A DNA stretch of 64,000 nt, taken from the NCBI RefSeq assembly GCF_018446385.1, contig NC_055991.1, positions 104,515,712 through 104,579,711 of the forward strand, in the 5' to 3' direction. Below, one piece after another: positions 1 to 11,038 of this stretch. The stretch's first letter is position 1, and every line of letters begins with the position of its first letter. The stretch is from Zingiber officinale (lineage: Eukaryota; Streptophyta; Magnoliopsida; Zingiberales; Zingiberaceae). The translations under genes were made by a program, and so were the position numbers. The notes under the pieces were generated by a model. The model ran no database searches, had not been told where the DNA came from, and saw only the letters and a list, made by a program, of their open reading frames with translations.

Positions 1-801
1 ATGTTGGCTGGTTGGGTGACAGATCCGGAATATGACATATTTCATCACCTTGTTCCCGTGAATATTATTTTTCCTAATTATCAGCAGATTTAAAATTTTT
101 ATATCTTCTCTGTATCTATTTGTTTCTTTATCTTCGACTCTTTACAAGAAAGGATTGTATGATATTATCGACGTTTACCTAATTGGTACAATATAATTTC
201 TTTGAATTTGAAAATGTCAGAGATGCAATGCCAAGAGAGGCCCCTTGGAGGTAGGGTTTTCAGTTGTTTAATATGATTGTCAGGTGGTACACTAACAATT
301 GTTGGATTTTATTGAACTTCTCAGATGGGGGATGATAAGATGGTAGGATTATATATCTCAAATCTTGTCAGATCATTTTGTAGGTCAACTAATGAAGAAT
401 CAAAAAGTAATATGTTAAATTTTTTTTTGGTATCCCTACCCTATGAACATTTCCTCATTTTTCCGTCTTTAATCCTGCTGATAGATTTAGTTTATCAGCT
501 ATGGTTTTGTTTCTCTTTTACTGATCTTAGATACAATATAAAATACCGAAAATAGGCGAATATTAATAAGAAAATTTTCCGGAATTTTGGACATTTTTTG
601 GGAATTTTTCGGAGCTCGTATGGACGAGTTTACGGGGATAGAAACAGGGCCCGGGAAAGCCTGTTTAGGTTACCCAATTTAAGTGAGGAAAAGTTTTATT
701 TTTCCTTTTTGGTTTTTCTTTTTCTTTATTTTGTTTTTCTCCTCCTCTTCTGTCGGCGTGTCCCCAAGCCTTCCCCGCGCGCCTTCTCTTCTTCTCACGC
801 G
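1..801 (+). other. Copy A of the INTS3-unit flanking and 5' region
   Basis: This stretch matches 32130-32930 almost base for base (offset 32129), and from base 203 also matches 29423 onward (offset 29220). In the other two copies the sequence continues into a GC-rich leader. Here it stops at 801, where the LTR of Copia-1 begins. It contains a TATA-like ATATAAAAT near 536-544. No coding region is seen; the short open frames are not conserved protein. By comparison with 32130 it should follow the end of another INTS3 coding unit lying left of the window (inference). Confidence 0.8.
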
Positions 802-2037
802 TGTTAGGATCGGTTGAGCTAGAGGGGGGGGGGGGGGGGAATGGCTCACTTCTTTCCTGACCAACTTTGTTTTGCACAGCGGAAATCTGAAGGCAACGCT
901 AACTTAGGTATTTACTTGGTATCCACCTCCTCAAGGAGGTGACTAGTCCAAGGATCCACACCACTCACACTCTTTCACTATCAAAAGCCCTCCTTCTCGG
1001 AATCACACCGAAGGTGGAGAAACCTTAACAGAAATACAACTCTCCCTTCTCTCCAAAGTAAGTATCACAAACACTACAAGGAAGAAGAAGAGAAATATTA
1101 CAGCTTTTTACTAGCTTCTTCTTTGCAGTGGGACTTTTGTAAGTGTTGGAGAGGAGCTTGAACCATTTTCTTTGAATCTTGATCACTTGAGAGCTTTTCA
1201 AGGACTTGGAGAGCAATAGAACAGTATATGTTTGTTGTTGTACTGTTTTCCAATTTCTTCCCGTGTTTTAAACGTTGAGAAAACTAGCCGTTTCTCACGC
1301 CACTGTCGCCGTGGATCGATTGAGACTATATCTCAATCGATTCACAAGTATCCGTTGGAAGCCATCGCGTCAAGATCAACGGTGTAGATTCTTTTATTTG
1401 ACTTGGATCGATTGGAGCAGCGTTTGAATCGATTCAGCCACCTTGCTCATGAAATCGTAACCACGTGAATCGATCGTCCGATCGATTCAATACCTTGAAT
1501 CGATCGGCTGATCGATTCAGCACGATTCTGTGCTTCGCACAGAATGTTCACGGATCGATCGACCGATCGATTCAATCCCTTGAATCGATCGGCTGATCGA
1601 TTCAGAACAATTCTGTGCTTCGCACAGAATGTTCACGGATCGATCGGATGATCGATCCAGACGCATTCTGTGCTGCGCAGAACCTTACCAATCGATCAGC
1701 TGACCGATTGACTTACCTTCAATCGATCGGCTGATCGATTCAGAGGTAATCTGCTGCATGAGCATGTTTTTGTGACTTGCAGGAGCTTCTCTTTGCCAAG
1801 AATCCGGTCCCCGACCTTCTTGGACTTCTCTTTTCCTGCATCTGGTCTTCTGACCCGCAAGAACTCTTTTTGCCAAGAATCCAGTCCTCGACCTTCTTGG
1901 ACTTCTCTTGCATCTGGTCTTCTGACCTGCAAGAAACTCCTCCTGCAAACTCACAGTGCATGTTAGTTCCAACATTTTAACCTAAATTTAAATAATTGTC
2001 AACACATTGAAACTTCCAGGGCATGATTGCACCAACA
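802..2037 (-). repeat. 3' LTR of Copia-1
   Basis: The LTR runs from TGTTAGG at 802 to CCAACA at 2037, giving TG...CA ends. It is followed by a polypurine tract on the minus strand (plus-strand ATCTCCCCCTTTTT). Its left end resembles that of the Copia-2 LTR: both have TGTT(A/G)GGA, then GCTAGAG and a run of G. Here the run is about 16 G against six in Copia-2. The body contains a GATC-palindrome array at 1308-1752. Confidence 0.82.
1308..1752. repeat. GATC-palindrome array in the Copia-1 LTR
   Basis: Repeated perfect palindromes have a 10-base arm TGAATCGATC, four variable bases (for example GGCT or GTCC), then the opposite arm GATCGATTCA. Shorter relatives start GGATCGATC. The spacers repeat a TTCTGTG / CACAGAA motif. 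Because the units are self-complementary, both strands read alike and give meaningless open frames. Confidence 0.88.
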
Positions 2038-2295
2038 ATCTCCCCCTTTTTGATGTTTGATAATCTATTTAAATTTAGGCTCGTTTCCAATACAATAATA
2101 GATAATGATTGTAGCTTGCTGAAATAACAATTGCATAATCGCAGTAAGCATTTTAATTTACTGATATAAGCATAAGCAATAAGCATGAATTTCAACATAA
2201 ATCTCCCCCTTTGTCAAAAATCAAAAGCAAATAACTCCCCCTTAATAAGTGCACAAAGCAAAGATGATAAATTCGAGGAGTGCTCCCCCTAAAAC
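2038..2295 (-). other. Repeated polypurine tracts of Copia-1
   Basis: Next to the 3' LTR the plus strand shows four CTCCCCCT-type blocks, at about 2040, 2203, 2235 and 2283; on the element strand these are A/G-rich tracts. The one touching the LTR at 2038 is the likely primer for plus-strand synthesis. Multiplied polypurine tracts are a known trait of Sireviruses. Confidence 0.75.
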
Positions 2296-2437
2296 ACACA
2301 TATATCAACAGAACATAACACATTGAAATGTAGAACCAAAAAGGAGAGCTTAGCAACAAAATATATTATACATTCAAAATGAAAGAGAGTTCACAAAAGG
2401 ACTCCAGAATAACCATCCATACAACAAAGAAAACAGA

Positions 2438-4189
2438 TCATATAGGAACATAAAACTCGATAAGCTCGTCTCCAGGAGGAGTGGGATCAGTAGCAGCAGC
2501 TGGAGTGGACGTAGTAGTCGGAGCAGGAATCGACGCAGAGGCAGGATCAGGAGCATCCTCAGCAGGAGGAACAGGGGCGGTGGATGGACCAGACTGAGAC
2601 GGGTGAAACGTCACCCACGAGCCCACTAGGTCCACGAGCGTATCCAAAGTCTTCTGCATCGAGGCCTGCTGCTGGACCACGGTATCCATCGTGGTACGAA
2701 GACTAGCTATCTCCAAGGTCTGCTCCTCAAGACGAGTGGTAACCGTCTCCTCAAAAGTCGGAGAATCTGGCCCGTGAAACTCCTCCTCGGCCTCATCCTC
2801 CACAGGAGCCACTGCCTGTGCATCCCCTCTGGGACGAGCCCTCGGTCCCTCGCCAAAAGCACGGCCGTCAATCCATCGAACGCCAGCTGGACCACCAATC
2901 AGGCCCGACTTCTTGAAAGAGCAGGAAGAAATCCGAGAGTAAGCCACGGACATGTGCTCCAGCCGTCCCCGGGAGACATCGATCTTCTGGGACTCCAGCC
3001 AATCCGTGATAAGATGCCCGAAAGGCATATGTATCGTCTGCTACACGGGCTGGGTGAAATGGATGATGCAATGAAAGATATTCAGAGGAATGTTGATGTC
3101 TAGAGAGTGACGGATGGCATAGAGAGCAAACATATGAGGCGGTCGTAGAGCGGCGAGGGCACGAGAGACAATCGGGAAAAGGCAATTGATGATTACTTTA
3201 AACAAAGCGGTATTTTCAGCCGATAGCTCAAGAGAAGAGAATTTAGTGACATGAGCATCTGGCCCATCCGGACGTGGACGACCAAAGAAAAATTGATGCA
3301 TAGATGCAATGCTAATATGATCAAAAGGTGGAGGGAGTTCATCGGGAAGAGTTGGATAAAAGACAAATTCATTAGTTGAGGGTAGACATTCAAGATAGGA
3401 TTGTAGAATCTCATAAGAGAAATCTAGGCTCCGTTTTGCTACACGAGTACGATAATTTACACCATCCGAAGTGTGTAAATTATTATAAAATTCGGAGACT
3501 AGACCGATATTGATGTCCCTCTCACATGTCAACAAAGATTCAAGTTTAAAATGTTTGAACCTATTATAGGTATCAAAACAGGATGATCTATAATATTGCA
3601 AGTCCACTGATCTAGGGGGAATAAGTTTAAAGGTGTTTTTGGTGAAGGCTTGTTGCATGGCAGCATTTGGGAACCTAGGATCAGTGGGAGGTTGAGGACG
3701 TGAGGAAGGTACAGATGATCCTTCGCCCGATTCACGAACCTTTTGTTTCTTTCTGTGGAATAGAAAGCAAATGCAAGACATGCAAGAAATGCACATGATT
3801 TGGAAGGATAAACAAAGAATCAAGAGTAATGCAAGTAATGCAATGCATGAGGGATAATGCAATGCACAAAGACACACAAGAAACATATAGATTAGGTCAA
3901 AAATAGGAGCAAAGAGTAGAGCAACAAAGAGTAGAGCAAAGACCTTACCTAGGGTTAGGGTTTGGGGTCCGCATCTCGTGTGAGGACTCAGAGACGAGGG
4001 AAGGAGTTGCCCAGTGCTTCGAGAGAGAGCTGGAAGAGATCGTGGAATAGCTCCCCGTCGTCGGAGAAGCACGCCGGAGTGACGACCGAAACGGGCGAAA
4101 ATGTCGCCTGGGAAATCGCCTAGGGCAAGATCGCGTCGAGAGAGAGAGAAAGAGGAATGAATAGAGTGAGGGAATCGATTCGGATCCAA
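2438..4189 (-). pseudogene. Accessory ORF region of Copia-1 (plant transposon-associated domain), fossil
   Basis: A minus-strand coding region lies between the end of pol and the 3' LTR, where Sireviruses carry their extra or envelope-like ORF. It starts with an M at 4189 and shows the block LVSEFYNNL followed by a GxxYRTRVAK stretch. This matches what I recall of the putative plant transposon protein (Transposase_32-type) domain. Further along it has proline/alanine-rich and acidic low-complexity sequence and a short heptad-like segment. A hydrophobic stretch near residues 75-130 could be membrane-spanning or an accident of the frame. The Copia-2 counterpart at 8391-9854 has the same layout. 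The region is broken. Function is unknown; I do not claim a true envelope protein. Confidence 0.65.
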
Positions 4190-4205
4190 AGGTTTAAGTC
4201 GGGTT

Positions 4206-4695
4206 TTAAGGTCTTGATCGATCTACCGATCGATTGAGAGTAATTGAATCGATCGATCGATCGATTCACAATGCTTCTGTGAAAATCGTAACACACGGCC
4301 GAATCGATCCAAGGATCGATTCAGACGCCTTCTGTGGGAACCAAAAGAGCGTCTAAATCGATCCATTGATCGATCAAGGTATTCTGAATCGATCCGTTGA
4401 TCGATTCAGATGCCTTCTGTGAAAAAACCGAAAAGGGCGTGTTAATCGATCCGTTGATCGATTGAGGTGATTTGAATCGATCCATAGATCGATTCAGATG
4501 CCTTCTGTGAAAATCGCACAAACGGCTGAATCGATCCAAGGATCGATTCAGACGCTTCTGGGGAAAATCGAAGGCCGTCTTAATCGATCCATTGATCGAT
4601 CAAGGTGTTCTGAATCGATCCATTGATCGATTCAGATCCCTTCTGTGGCCAAGTGCGAGTCTCTCAATCGATTGACCAATCGATTGAGAAGCCTG
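4206..4695. repeat. GATC-palindrome array just upstream of the Copia-1 accessory ORF
   Basis: About ten units carry arm TGAATCGATC or AATCGATC, a free 4-base centre (CATT, CGTT, CATA and others) and the reverse-complement arm. The spacers repeat GATGCCTTCTGTG or a near form. The array ends about 17 bases before the accessory ORF start at 4189 on the element strand. The same relative position is occupied by an array in Copia-2. Confidence 0.88.
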
Positions 4696-5262
4696 ATATT
4701 TCTGCATTTCTGAAGAACTTTCAGAACCCAGATTAGAAAATCAACAGAAAATTGTACATTACTCCAAAAATCACGAAATTTTACATAGACACTATATGTG
4801 TCCCATATTATCAAGGAAAAATAAAGTTTAATAAAAATAAACTCATCTTAGTTAAAACTTACACAAAATCGAAAATTATTGAAAGCTTCAAAGATATGAG
4901 GAAAGTTGTATCTTCCTGTTTCATAATAAACCCCCATCCAATAACACGCTTCAACCAATTTTCGCATAAGTGAGTTTTGATATGGTAAATTGAAGATTTC
5001 CAATCATAATCGTAGGGCAAAGGGCACATGAGTTGTACACTTGCTTTCCCTATGATTGGACAAGTGAATGTTTCATGTGAAAATCATTTTTCTTGACCAA
5101 CTTAATGCATCATAACAAGCATTATGACCAAGATAAATGTTCCTAACCTCTCACCCCCATCTAAATTACACAAAGAGGACAACCCTATGTGTTTGTGAGA
5201 GGCAAAAATTAAGGTGAAGAACTTAAAAGCTTTACCTATAAAGTGACCATGGAGGATTTGAT
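4696..5262 (-). other. Non-coding internal region of Copia-1
   Basis: AT-rich sequence between the palindrome array and the end of pol. I see no coding similarity or repeat structure in it. Copia-2 has a comparable gap at 10400-11038. Confidence 0.6.
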
Positions 5263-6329
5263 TTAATCAATACAACACATTCCCAATTCTCTCCTAAGAA
5301 AACTAAACTCAACTTCAGGAAGAGGTTTGGTGAAGATATCGGCTAAGTTTGATTTCGATCCAACATAATTTAAAATGATATCACCTCGAGTTACATGATC
5401 ACGGATAAAATGATGTTTAACCTCTATGTGTTTTGTTCGTGAATGATGAACGGGATTTTTGGTTAAGTTGATTGTACTCACATTATCACAAAGAACTTGA
5501 ACATTGTTATAGGTAAGTTTATAGTCTTCTAGAGTATGAGTCATCCACAATAATTGTGATACACACTCTCCCATGGCAATATATTCCGCTTCGGTTGTGG
5601 AGAGAGCTACACAATGTTGTTTTCTACTTGACCAACTTACTAAGGAGGATCCTAGAAATTGACAGCTCCCACTAGTGCTTTTGCGATCCAATTTGCATCC
5701 GGCATAATCGGAATCAGTATAGCCCACTAGGTCAAAAGTTTCGGTTCTAGGATACCAAAGACCAACTTTTTGAGTTCCCTTGAGATAACGAAGAATTCGC
5801 TTAACGGCACTTAAATGTGACTCCTTGGCACAAGATTGATACCTAGCACATATACCTACGGCGAAGAGTATATCCGGTCTACTAGCCGTGAGATAGAGAA
5901 GACTTCCTATAGCACTACGATACACCTTGGAGTCAACTTCTTTCCCCTCAATGTCTTTATCCAACTTCGTATTTGTGGCCATGGGGGTAGATATTTCCTT
6001 TGCATTTTCCATCCCAAATTTCTTAAATAACTCTTTGACATATTTGGATTGATGAATGTAAATGCCTTCTTTTGTTTGTTTAATTTGTAATCCTAGGAAA
6101 AATGTCAACTCACCAACCAAACTCATTTCAAATTCACTCTCCATGTGATTAATGAATTCATTTAGAAAATCTTTATTTGTGGAACCACAAATGATGTCAT
6201 CTACATATACTTGGGCCACAAATATATCATTACCACTATTTTTCAAGAATAAAGTGGGATCAATTTGTCCTCTATGAAACCCTTTTGATACTAGAAAAGT
6301 TGACAACCGTTCATACCAAGCCCGGGGAG
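5263..6329 (-). pseudogene. Copia-1 pol, distal part: reverse transcriptase end and RNase H, fossil
   Basis: Minus-strand copia pol sequence begins at the PRAWYERL block. It contains the catalytic YVDDIICGS block of reverse transcriptase, [13 protein letters not shown], the TDSDYAGC and STTEAEYIA blocks of RNase H, and ends after ADIFTKPLP. The order is standard for Ty1/copia (RT then RNase H). It borders Copia-2 at its upstream end, and pol of the same element is seen again beyond Copia-2 at 17554. Confidence 0.88.
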
Positions 6330-6334
6330 CTTGT
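6330..6334. repeat. Left target-site duplication of Copia-2 (CTTGT)
   Basis: CTTGT directly precedes the TGTTGGGACC end of the left Copia-2 LTR and recurs at 17549-17553 directly after the right LTR. This defines the insertion of Copia-2 into pol of Copia-1. Confidence 0.93.
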
Positions 6335-7961
6335 TGTTGGGACCTTAGATGGCTAGAGGGGGGTGAATAGCCTCTTTGAAAAACACTAAACAACACTTTC
6401 TTCAAGAACTTGTTAGCACAGCGGAATTAGAAAACTAAAACAAGAAAACACAGCACACTAACTCAGAGATTTACGAGGTTCGGGGATAACTTGCCCCTAC
6501 TCCTCGGCGTGTCCGTAAGGTGGACGAATCCTCTTGATCTTTCGGTAGATCACACCCCGGAAGCTATCCGGCTAAAGGATTCTCCTTCTCGGTGGAGTAA
6601 CCTCTCCACAAAGTCTTTAACAGCAGTAAGAAATTTAAGCACAAGACTTACAGTAGTGGCTCAAGTGAAAATGATCAAGGGAAGCTCACAGCCACAATCA
6701 GCGAAGAACAATCAGCGAAGAACAAGCACACTGCTTCAATCTTCAGAGTTTTTCTCCACAGTTTTTCACAGCAAGAGCACAAAAAGCATTGTTTCGAGAG
6801 CCTCTCCTCTCCACCTTCATATGCCTCTCTGCTCTGTAACGGATCTCTGCCAAACCTGCAGCAAATCCCTGCAACCGTCCACGACGTCGCCAATCACACT
6901 TCTTCCTTGTCTGATTGTCTCAGCTCCCACCAATGGCATCCTCGTTTCCACTGGTACCTCTGAGCTTGAACCTATCAACACAAGTCAAGCTGATTTCGAC
7001 CAAACGGTGCCAGCAGATCGCAAGCGAGACGTTGCTACCAAAACTGGTTTGTCCGCAGCGAGACACAGCAAAAGTTTTTGTTGCCTTCTACTAATGATCC
7101 TTAATTTGAATTCACCCAACATCGTAATCAGTAACCTGAAACTTCGAGAAAACTGCAGATGGTTAGAAACGAAATAGGTAAAAGCAATTGCGAATCGAAA
7201 CAATAAGAGAAAGCGCATGCAAACAAGCCATCGTGGATCGGTCGTGACCGATCCACGCTCTATTATCGTCGATCGGTGCGGGGACCGATCGGTGCTGTCG
7301 ATCGGTCCCAAGACCGATCCACCCTTCACGCGACTCGGTAGCGGCCTGATCGGTGCGGGGACCGATCGGGACTCAAATGGATCGGTCCGTAAGGCCGATC
7401 GGTATCCACCGAGCCATCGAGGATCATCGATCGGTCCCCGGACCGATCGGTATCCACTCAGTGTGCTACTGAGTGTTATCTGATCGGTCCCGGACGATCG
7501 ATACACTCGATGTGCTCGAGTGTTCTCGATCGGTCCCGGACCGATCGATACACTGATGTGCTCGAGTGTTGCACGATCGGTCCCGGGCCGTCAGAAGCTG
7601 AATCGATCTGCAGACCGATCCAAAAGCGTGAGTCTCGAGTCAAGCTTCCAAGCTTGCTGTCCTCACCCCGGTCGGAGACGTGCTACCAAACCCTCTCCGA
7701 CCATACATGCCAAGCTTCCACACTTGGACTTCCCAATTGTCCGGTTTCACTCACCAGGACTTTCCAAATGCCTAACATCCAGTTAGGACTCTCCCCGGCT
7801 TCACTCACGGGACTTTCCGTGCCAAGCTCCTCGCTTGGACTTTTCCAATCAGGTTAATCAGTTAACCAAGTCAACCTTGATTAGCAATTAGTCCGAGTTA
7901 ATTTAATATCCGATTCAAACTTAAATCGGTGTCAACATCAAAACAACATCCAGGTCAGACA
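6335..7961 (-). repeat. 3' LTR of Copia-2
   Basis: Starts TGTTGGGACC and is near-identical to 15856-17548 over most of its length. On the element strand it follows a polypurine tract (plus-strand ATCTCCCC at 7962). It contains a GATC/GGTC palindrome array near 7230-7625. The open frame at 6491-7177 on the plus strand is LTR sequence, not a gene. Confidence 0.92.
7230..7625. repeat. GGTC/GATC-palindrome array in the left Copia-2 LTR
   Basis: Repeated CGATCGGTC ... GACCGATCG palindromes with short variable centres, and CACTCGATGTGCTCGAGTG-like spacers. The array is homologous to that in the right LTR at 16770-17190. It uses a GATCGGTC arm where Copia-1 and Gypsy-1 use GATCGATC. Confidence 0.85.
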
Positions 7962-8200
7962 ATCTCCCCTTTTTGTTGTTTGACAACACAATTTAAGTTT
8001 AGATCAGAAAAATTCTCATATCCATAATTTCAGGGAAATTAAGATCTCCCCCTAAGATGGATATAACTCAGTTACTTTTTCTTTTTTTTTATTGATTCAA
8101 AGAGGTCAAATCGTCTCTAAACTTAATTATTTTCTCCCCCTTTGTCAAACACCGAAAAGGTGTAAAATAATGAATAAGACTGACAAGCACCTCCCCCAAT
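7962..8200 (-). other. Repeated polypurine tracts of Copia-2
   Basis: CTCCCC-type blocks on the plus strand stand at about 7964, 8046, 8133 and 8191. The first adjoins the LTR. The arrangement mirrors Copia-1 and is a Sirevirus trait. Confidence 0.75.
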
Positions 8201-8390
8201 AACGCCTCAATCTTAATCCACACAAAAAAAACACGGTATATGAAAAACAATGGCATATGAAACATCATAAGTGTATCATGAATAGTGAAGCATCATAAAT
8301 AGCATGAATATAAGAAACACAGCTAACATCTAGTTCAGATAAATGTATCAAAGACATAGTATCAACAAAACAATCAAAACATAGAGAATG

Positions 8391-9854
8391 TCAGCCAACA
8401 TCCTCATCAAGAGGATCATCTGCAGCATCAGCTGGAAGAGTGGAATCCTGAAGAGGCATGCTGCTGCCTGAGGGTAGCTCGCCCGCGGAGTGCTGAGGAG
8501 GTGGATGGCCGGCCATCCATCCTAGAAATGCCTGATGTGTCGTCAACTGCTGTCTCTGTAGAGTATCGAAGCGCTGATCAATCTGGAGGCGCAGGCCATC
8601 GAACTCTGCAGCCACCATCTCCTCGTGGCGGTCAAACCGGCTCTCCAGTCTGCCAGCGCAGATCTGGATCCTCCTCGCCATATGCAGCAGCAGCAGGAGG
8701 ACGAGCAACCTGTCGTGGAAGTGGTAGCTCACCCAGTGCCCTCCCATCCTTCCACCTAACCGGCCCATCCTGACTTAGGATTCCGGACTTGGAAAACGCA
8801 CGTTTCCCAAGTCGACAATCCTGCCTGACCATCTTCACTATCCTCCCCCTAGAGACGTCAATACCCATGGACTCGAGCCAATCAGTAATTATATGCCCAA
8901 AAGGCATATAGATGTTGTCGCCGCTCGGTTCACTATGGGATATGATAGACATATAGACACTCGACATAATATCAAAATCTAGACGTCGACGTAACCCATA
9001 AAGCATCAGACAGTGATATGGTCGAATTTCTACCAACGGTTTAGAGGTGATAGGTAGAAGACATTGTGTGACAACTTTGAAAAGGATGTAGTCAGGAGCA
9101 GAGAGTCTAAGGGCTGCAAATGTAGGAAAGTCGTCATCTAACTCATCTAAACCATCCAGTCTCGGATGACCAAAAAAGTACTCATAGATTGAGTCAGAAG
9201 AGACATTAAGAGGATGAGGTATGGGTTCAGGCAAAACAGGATAGATGGAGAACACCGTTCCCGAACACAAACGACAACCTAAATACCCAAAGAAGTCAAT
9301 TATGTTGAGATCAACGTTTTGCTTAGCCACTCTTGTCCTATAACTACCATCAGGAGTCTGATGAAGGTTGTTATAGAATTCAGATACTAGATCAAAGTTG
9401 ATGTCCCTTTCTAGAAAAACCAACGAATCGAGCTTGTAGTAGGCAATGGTTTCTAAAATAGAGGGACAAGATTCCTGCATGAACTTCTTATCAACAGATC
9501 GACAAGGGAGTAATTTGAAAGTCCTCTCCTTAAATGATTTTTCAAATTTTTGGTTGGGGAATCTCCCTGAACTAGCCGGTTGAGGTCGGGAGGTAGCAGG
9601 AGCTTTGGACTTGGATTTGGATTTCTCGGTTGGTTCCTTAGAGGTACCCTCACCACTAGTGGGTTTCTTCCTAACCATTTTGACAATGGGAAACAAAGAG
9701 AGAGCACCGGAGCCACCAACAAATAAGAACCGAGACAAACACAACAACAGATGAGAAATGAAAACACAATGCCAAGTTCTATAGAGGTAGGAGTTACCTT
9801 GGAGCCATGGAACTCTCGGCTAGGGCTTCCGAGGGCTGGAGCTTCGGCGTGCAA
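8391..9854 (-). pseudogene. Accessory ORF region of Copia-2 (plant transposon-associated domain), fossil
   Basis: A long minus-strand frame begins near 9747 with a basic, lysine- and proline-rich N-terminus. A domain follows that contains LVSEFYNNL, then YRTRVAKQN and an FFGHPR block. These blocks match the Copia-1 accessory region in the same order (there FFGRPRPDG), so the two are homologous. The C-terminal part is acidic and low in complexity. It lies between pol and the 3' LTR. Related domains are annotated in plants as putative transposon protein; its role in the element is unknown. It has few visible breaks. Confidence 0.68.
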
Positions 9855-9959
9855 GGAGAAGAGAAAAGGGAGGACTGGTGGGGAGAGTCGGCTAGGGTTC
9901 GCGTGAATGAGGGAAAGAAGGGATCGGGAGGTTTTAAGGGTTAAGATAGGTGTACAGTG

Positions 9960-10395
9960 AAGAAAGGATCGGACGGTTGTCCGATCAGAAGGTATCCGAA
10001 GCCCCCTGATCGGTCACCAGACCGATCAGGGAACCTCCTGACCGGTCTGTAGACCGATCAGAAGGTGATCAGTAGCATTCAGCGAAGCTGATCGGTCCCC
10101 GAACCGATCAGGGAACTTCCTGATCGGTCCGTAGACCGATCAGAGATCGATCAGAAAGGTTGAAGAGGGTGAGACTCTCCTGATCGGTCCCTGGACCGAT
10201 CAGATGTGAATCGTCGCGTGAGATCCTCCTGATCGGTCCCTGGACCGATCAGATGTGTCGCGTGAGATCCTCCTGATCGGTCACTGGACCGATCAGTGAG
10301 CCAACAGAAAGCACGAAGATATCTGGAGGACCCCTGATCGGACTGTGGACCGATCAGAGAGTCTCCTGATCGGTCGTGAGACCGATCAGTGTCTG
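9960..10395. repeat. GGTC-palindrome array just upstream of the Copia-2 accessory ORF
   Basis: Units have arm CTGATCGGTC, four free bases (CGTA, CCTG, ACTG, ACCA, GTGA are all seen) and arm GACCGATCAG. Arms are nearly constant while the four-base centre changes from unit to unit. Spacers include TGAGATCCTC repeats. The position matches the Copia-1 array at 4206-4695. Confidence 0.9.
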
Positions 10396-10399
10396 ATAA

Positions 10400-11038
10400 T
10401 TCAGATTTCTGATATCTGAATTCGAGCAACTGATTTCGCAGTCGTTTCTCTCGAGAATTCTGAAAATTCAGAACTTCTCAAATTCAGAACACAGAACTTA
10501 AACATCTACGAACAAGAACATTTCCTAATTGCAAGCTCTGAAAGTCCTAACATTCTAGGTTTTTTTTTTATTAAGTTACAAGTTAGTTTCAGACATTTCA
10601 GAGTTTCAAAACCTGAAATATCCAACCCTGTCATGTTTAGTTTCAAATTTGTCAAAATATATCCTAAATTACTATTCTTACATTATCAACTCATCTTATC
10701 ATTAAAAATACCAATCCAAAGTATCAATCAACACATCAATCATGATTAGATAATTTCTAGACAAAAGTCCAACCAAGATTCCTTGGTTGGAATATATGAG
10801 TAAGATCTAGGAGTCAAATACACATGAATTATGTAATGACCTTCCCCATACTCAATTTATGTCTCTTCAACCTACTTATTCAAGGGATGCATAATACATT
10901 TTGAATAAATTGGTTGTTCCTAGCATCTCACCCCATTTCTAGCAAACAAAAATAATTTGTTAAACCTTATCGTTTGTGTGAGATGTCCCCAAATTGCCCA
11001 AATCAGTTTCCCAATTACTCTTGTCATTTTAATAGTCC
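10400..11038 (-). other. Non-coding internal region of Copia-2
   Basis: AT-rich sequence between the palindrome array and the end of pol. No coding or repeat structure was recognised. Confidence 0.6.

Noticed and set aside
325-555. Repeated 76-residue open frame (also 29545-29775 and 32454-32684)
   Set aside because: It recurs only because the INTS3 flank is repeated. It sits upstream of the TATA-like site and has no recognisable domain.
1308-1752. CRISPR-like array
   Set aside because: The repeats are self-complementary with 4-base variable centres, spacing is irregular and there are no spacers of constant length. This is plant retrotransposon DNA.
2438-4189. A true envelope gene in Copia-1
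   Set aside because: The recognisable domain is of the plant transposon-associated type. No fusion peptide, furin site or clear transmembrane pattern could be supported.
6491-7177. 228-residue open frame on the plus strand
   Set aside because: It lies wholly inside the Copia-2 3' LTR, is repeated in altered form at 16012-16494, and resembles no protein. It is antisense LTR sequence.
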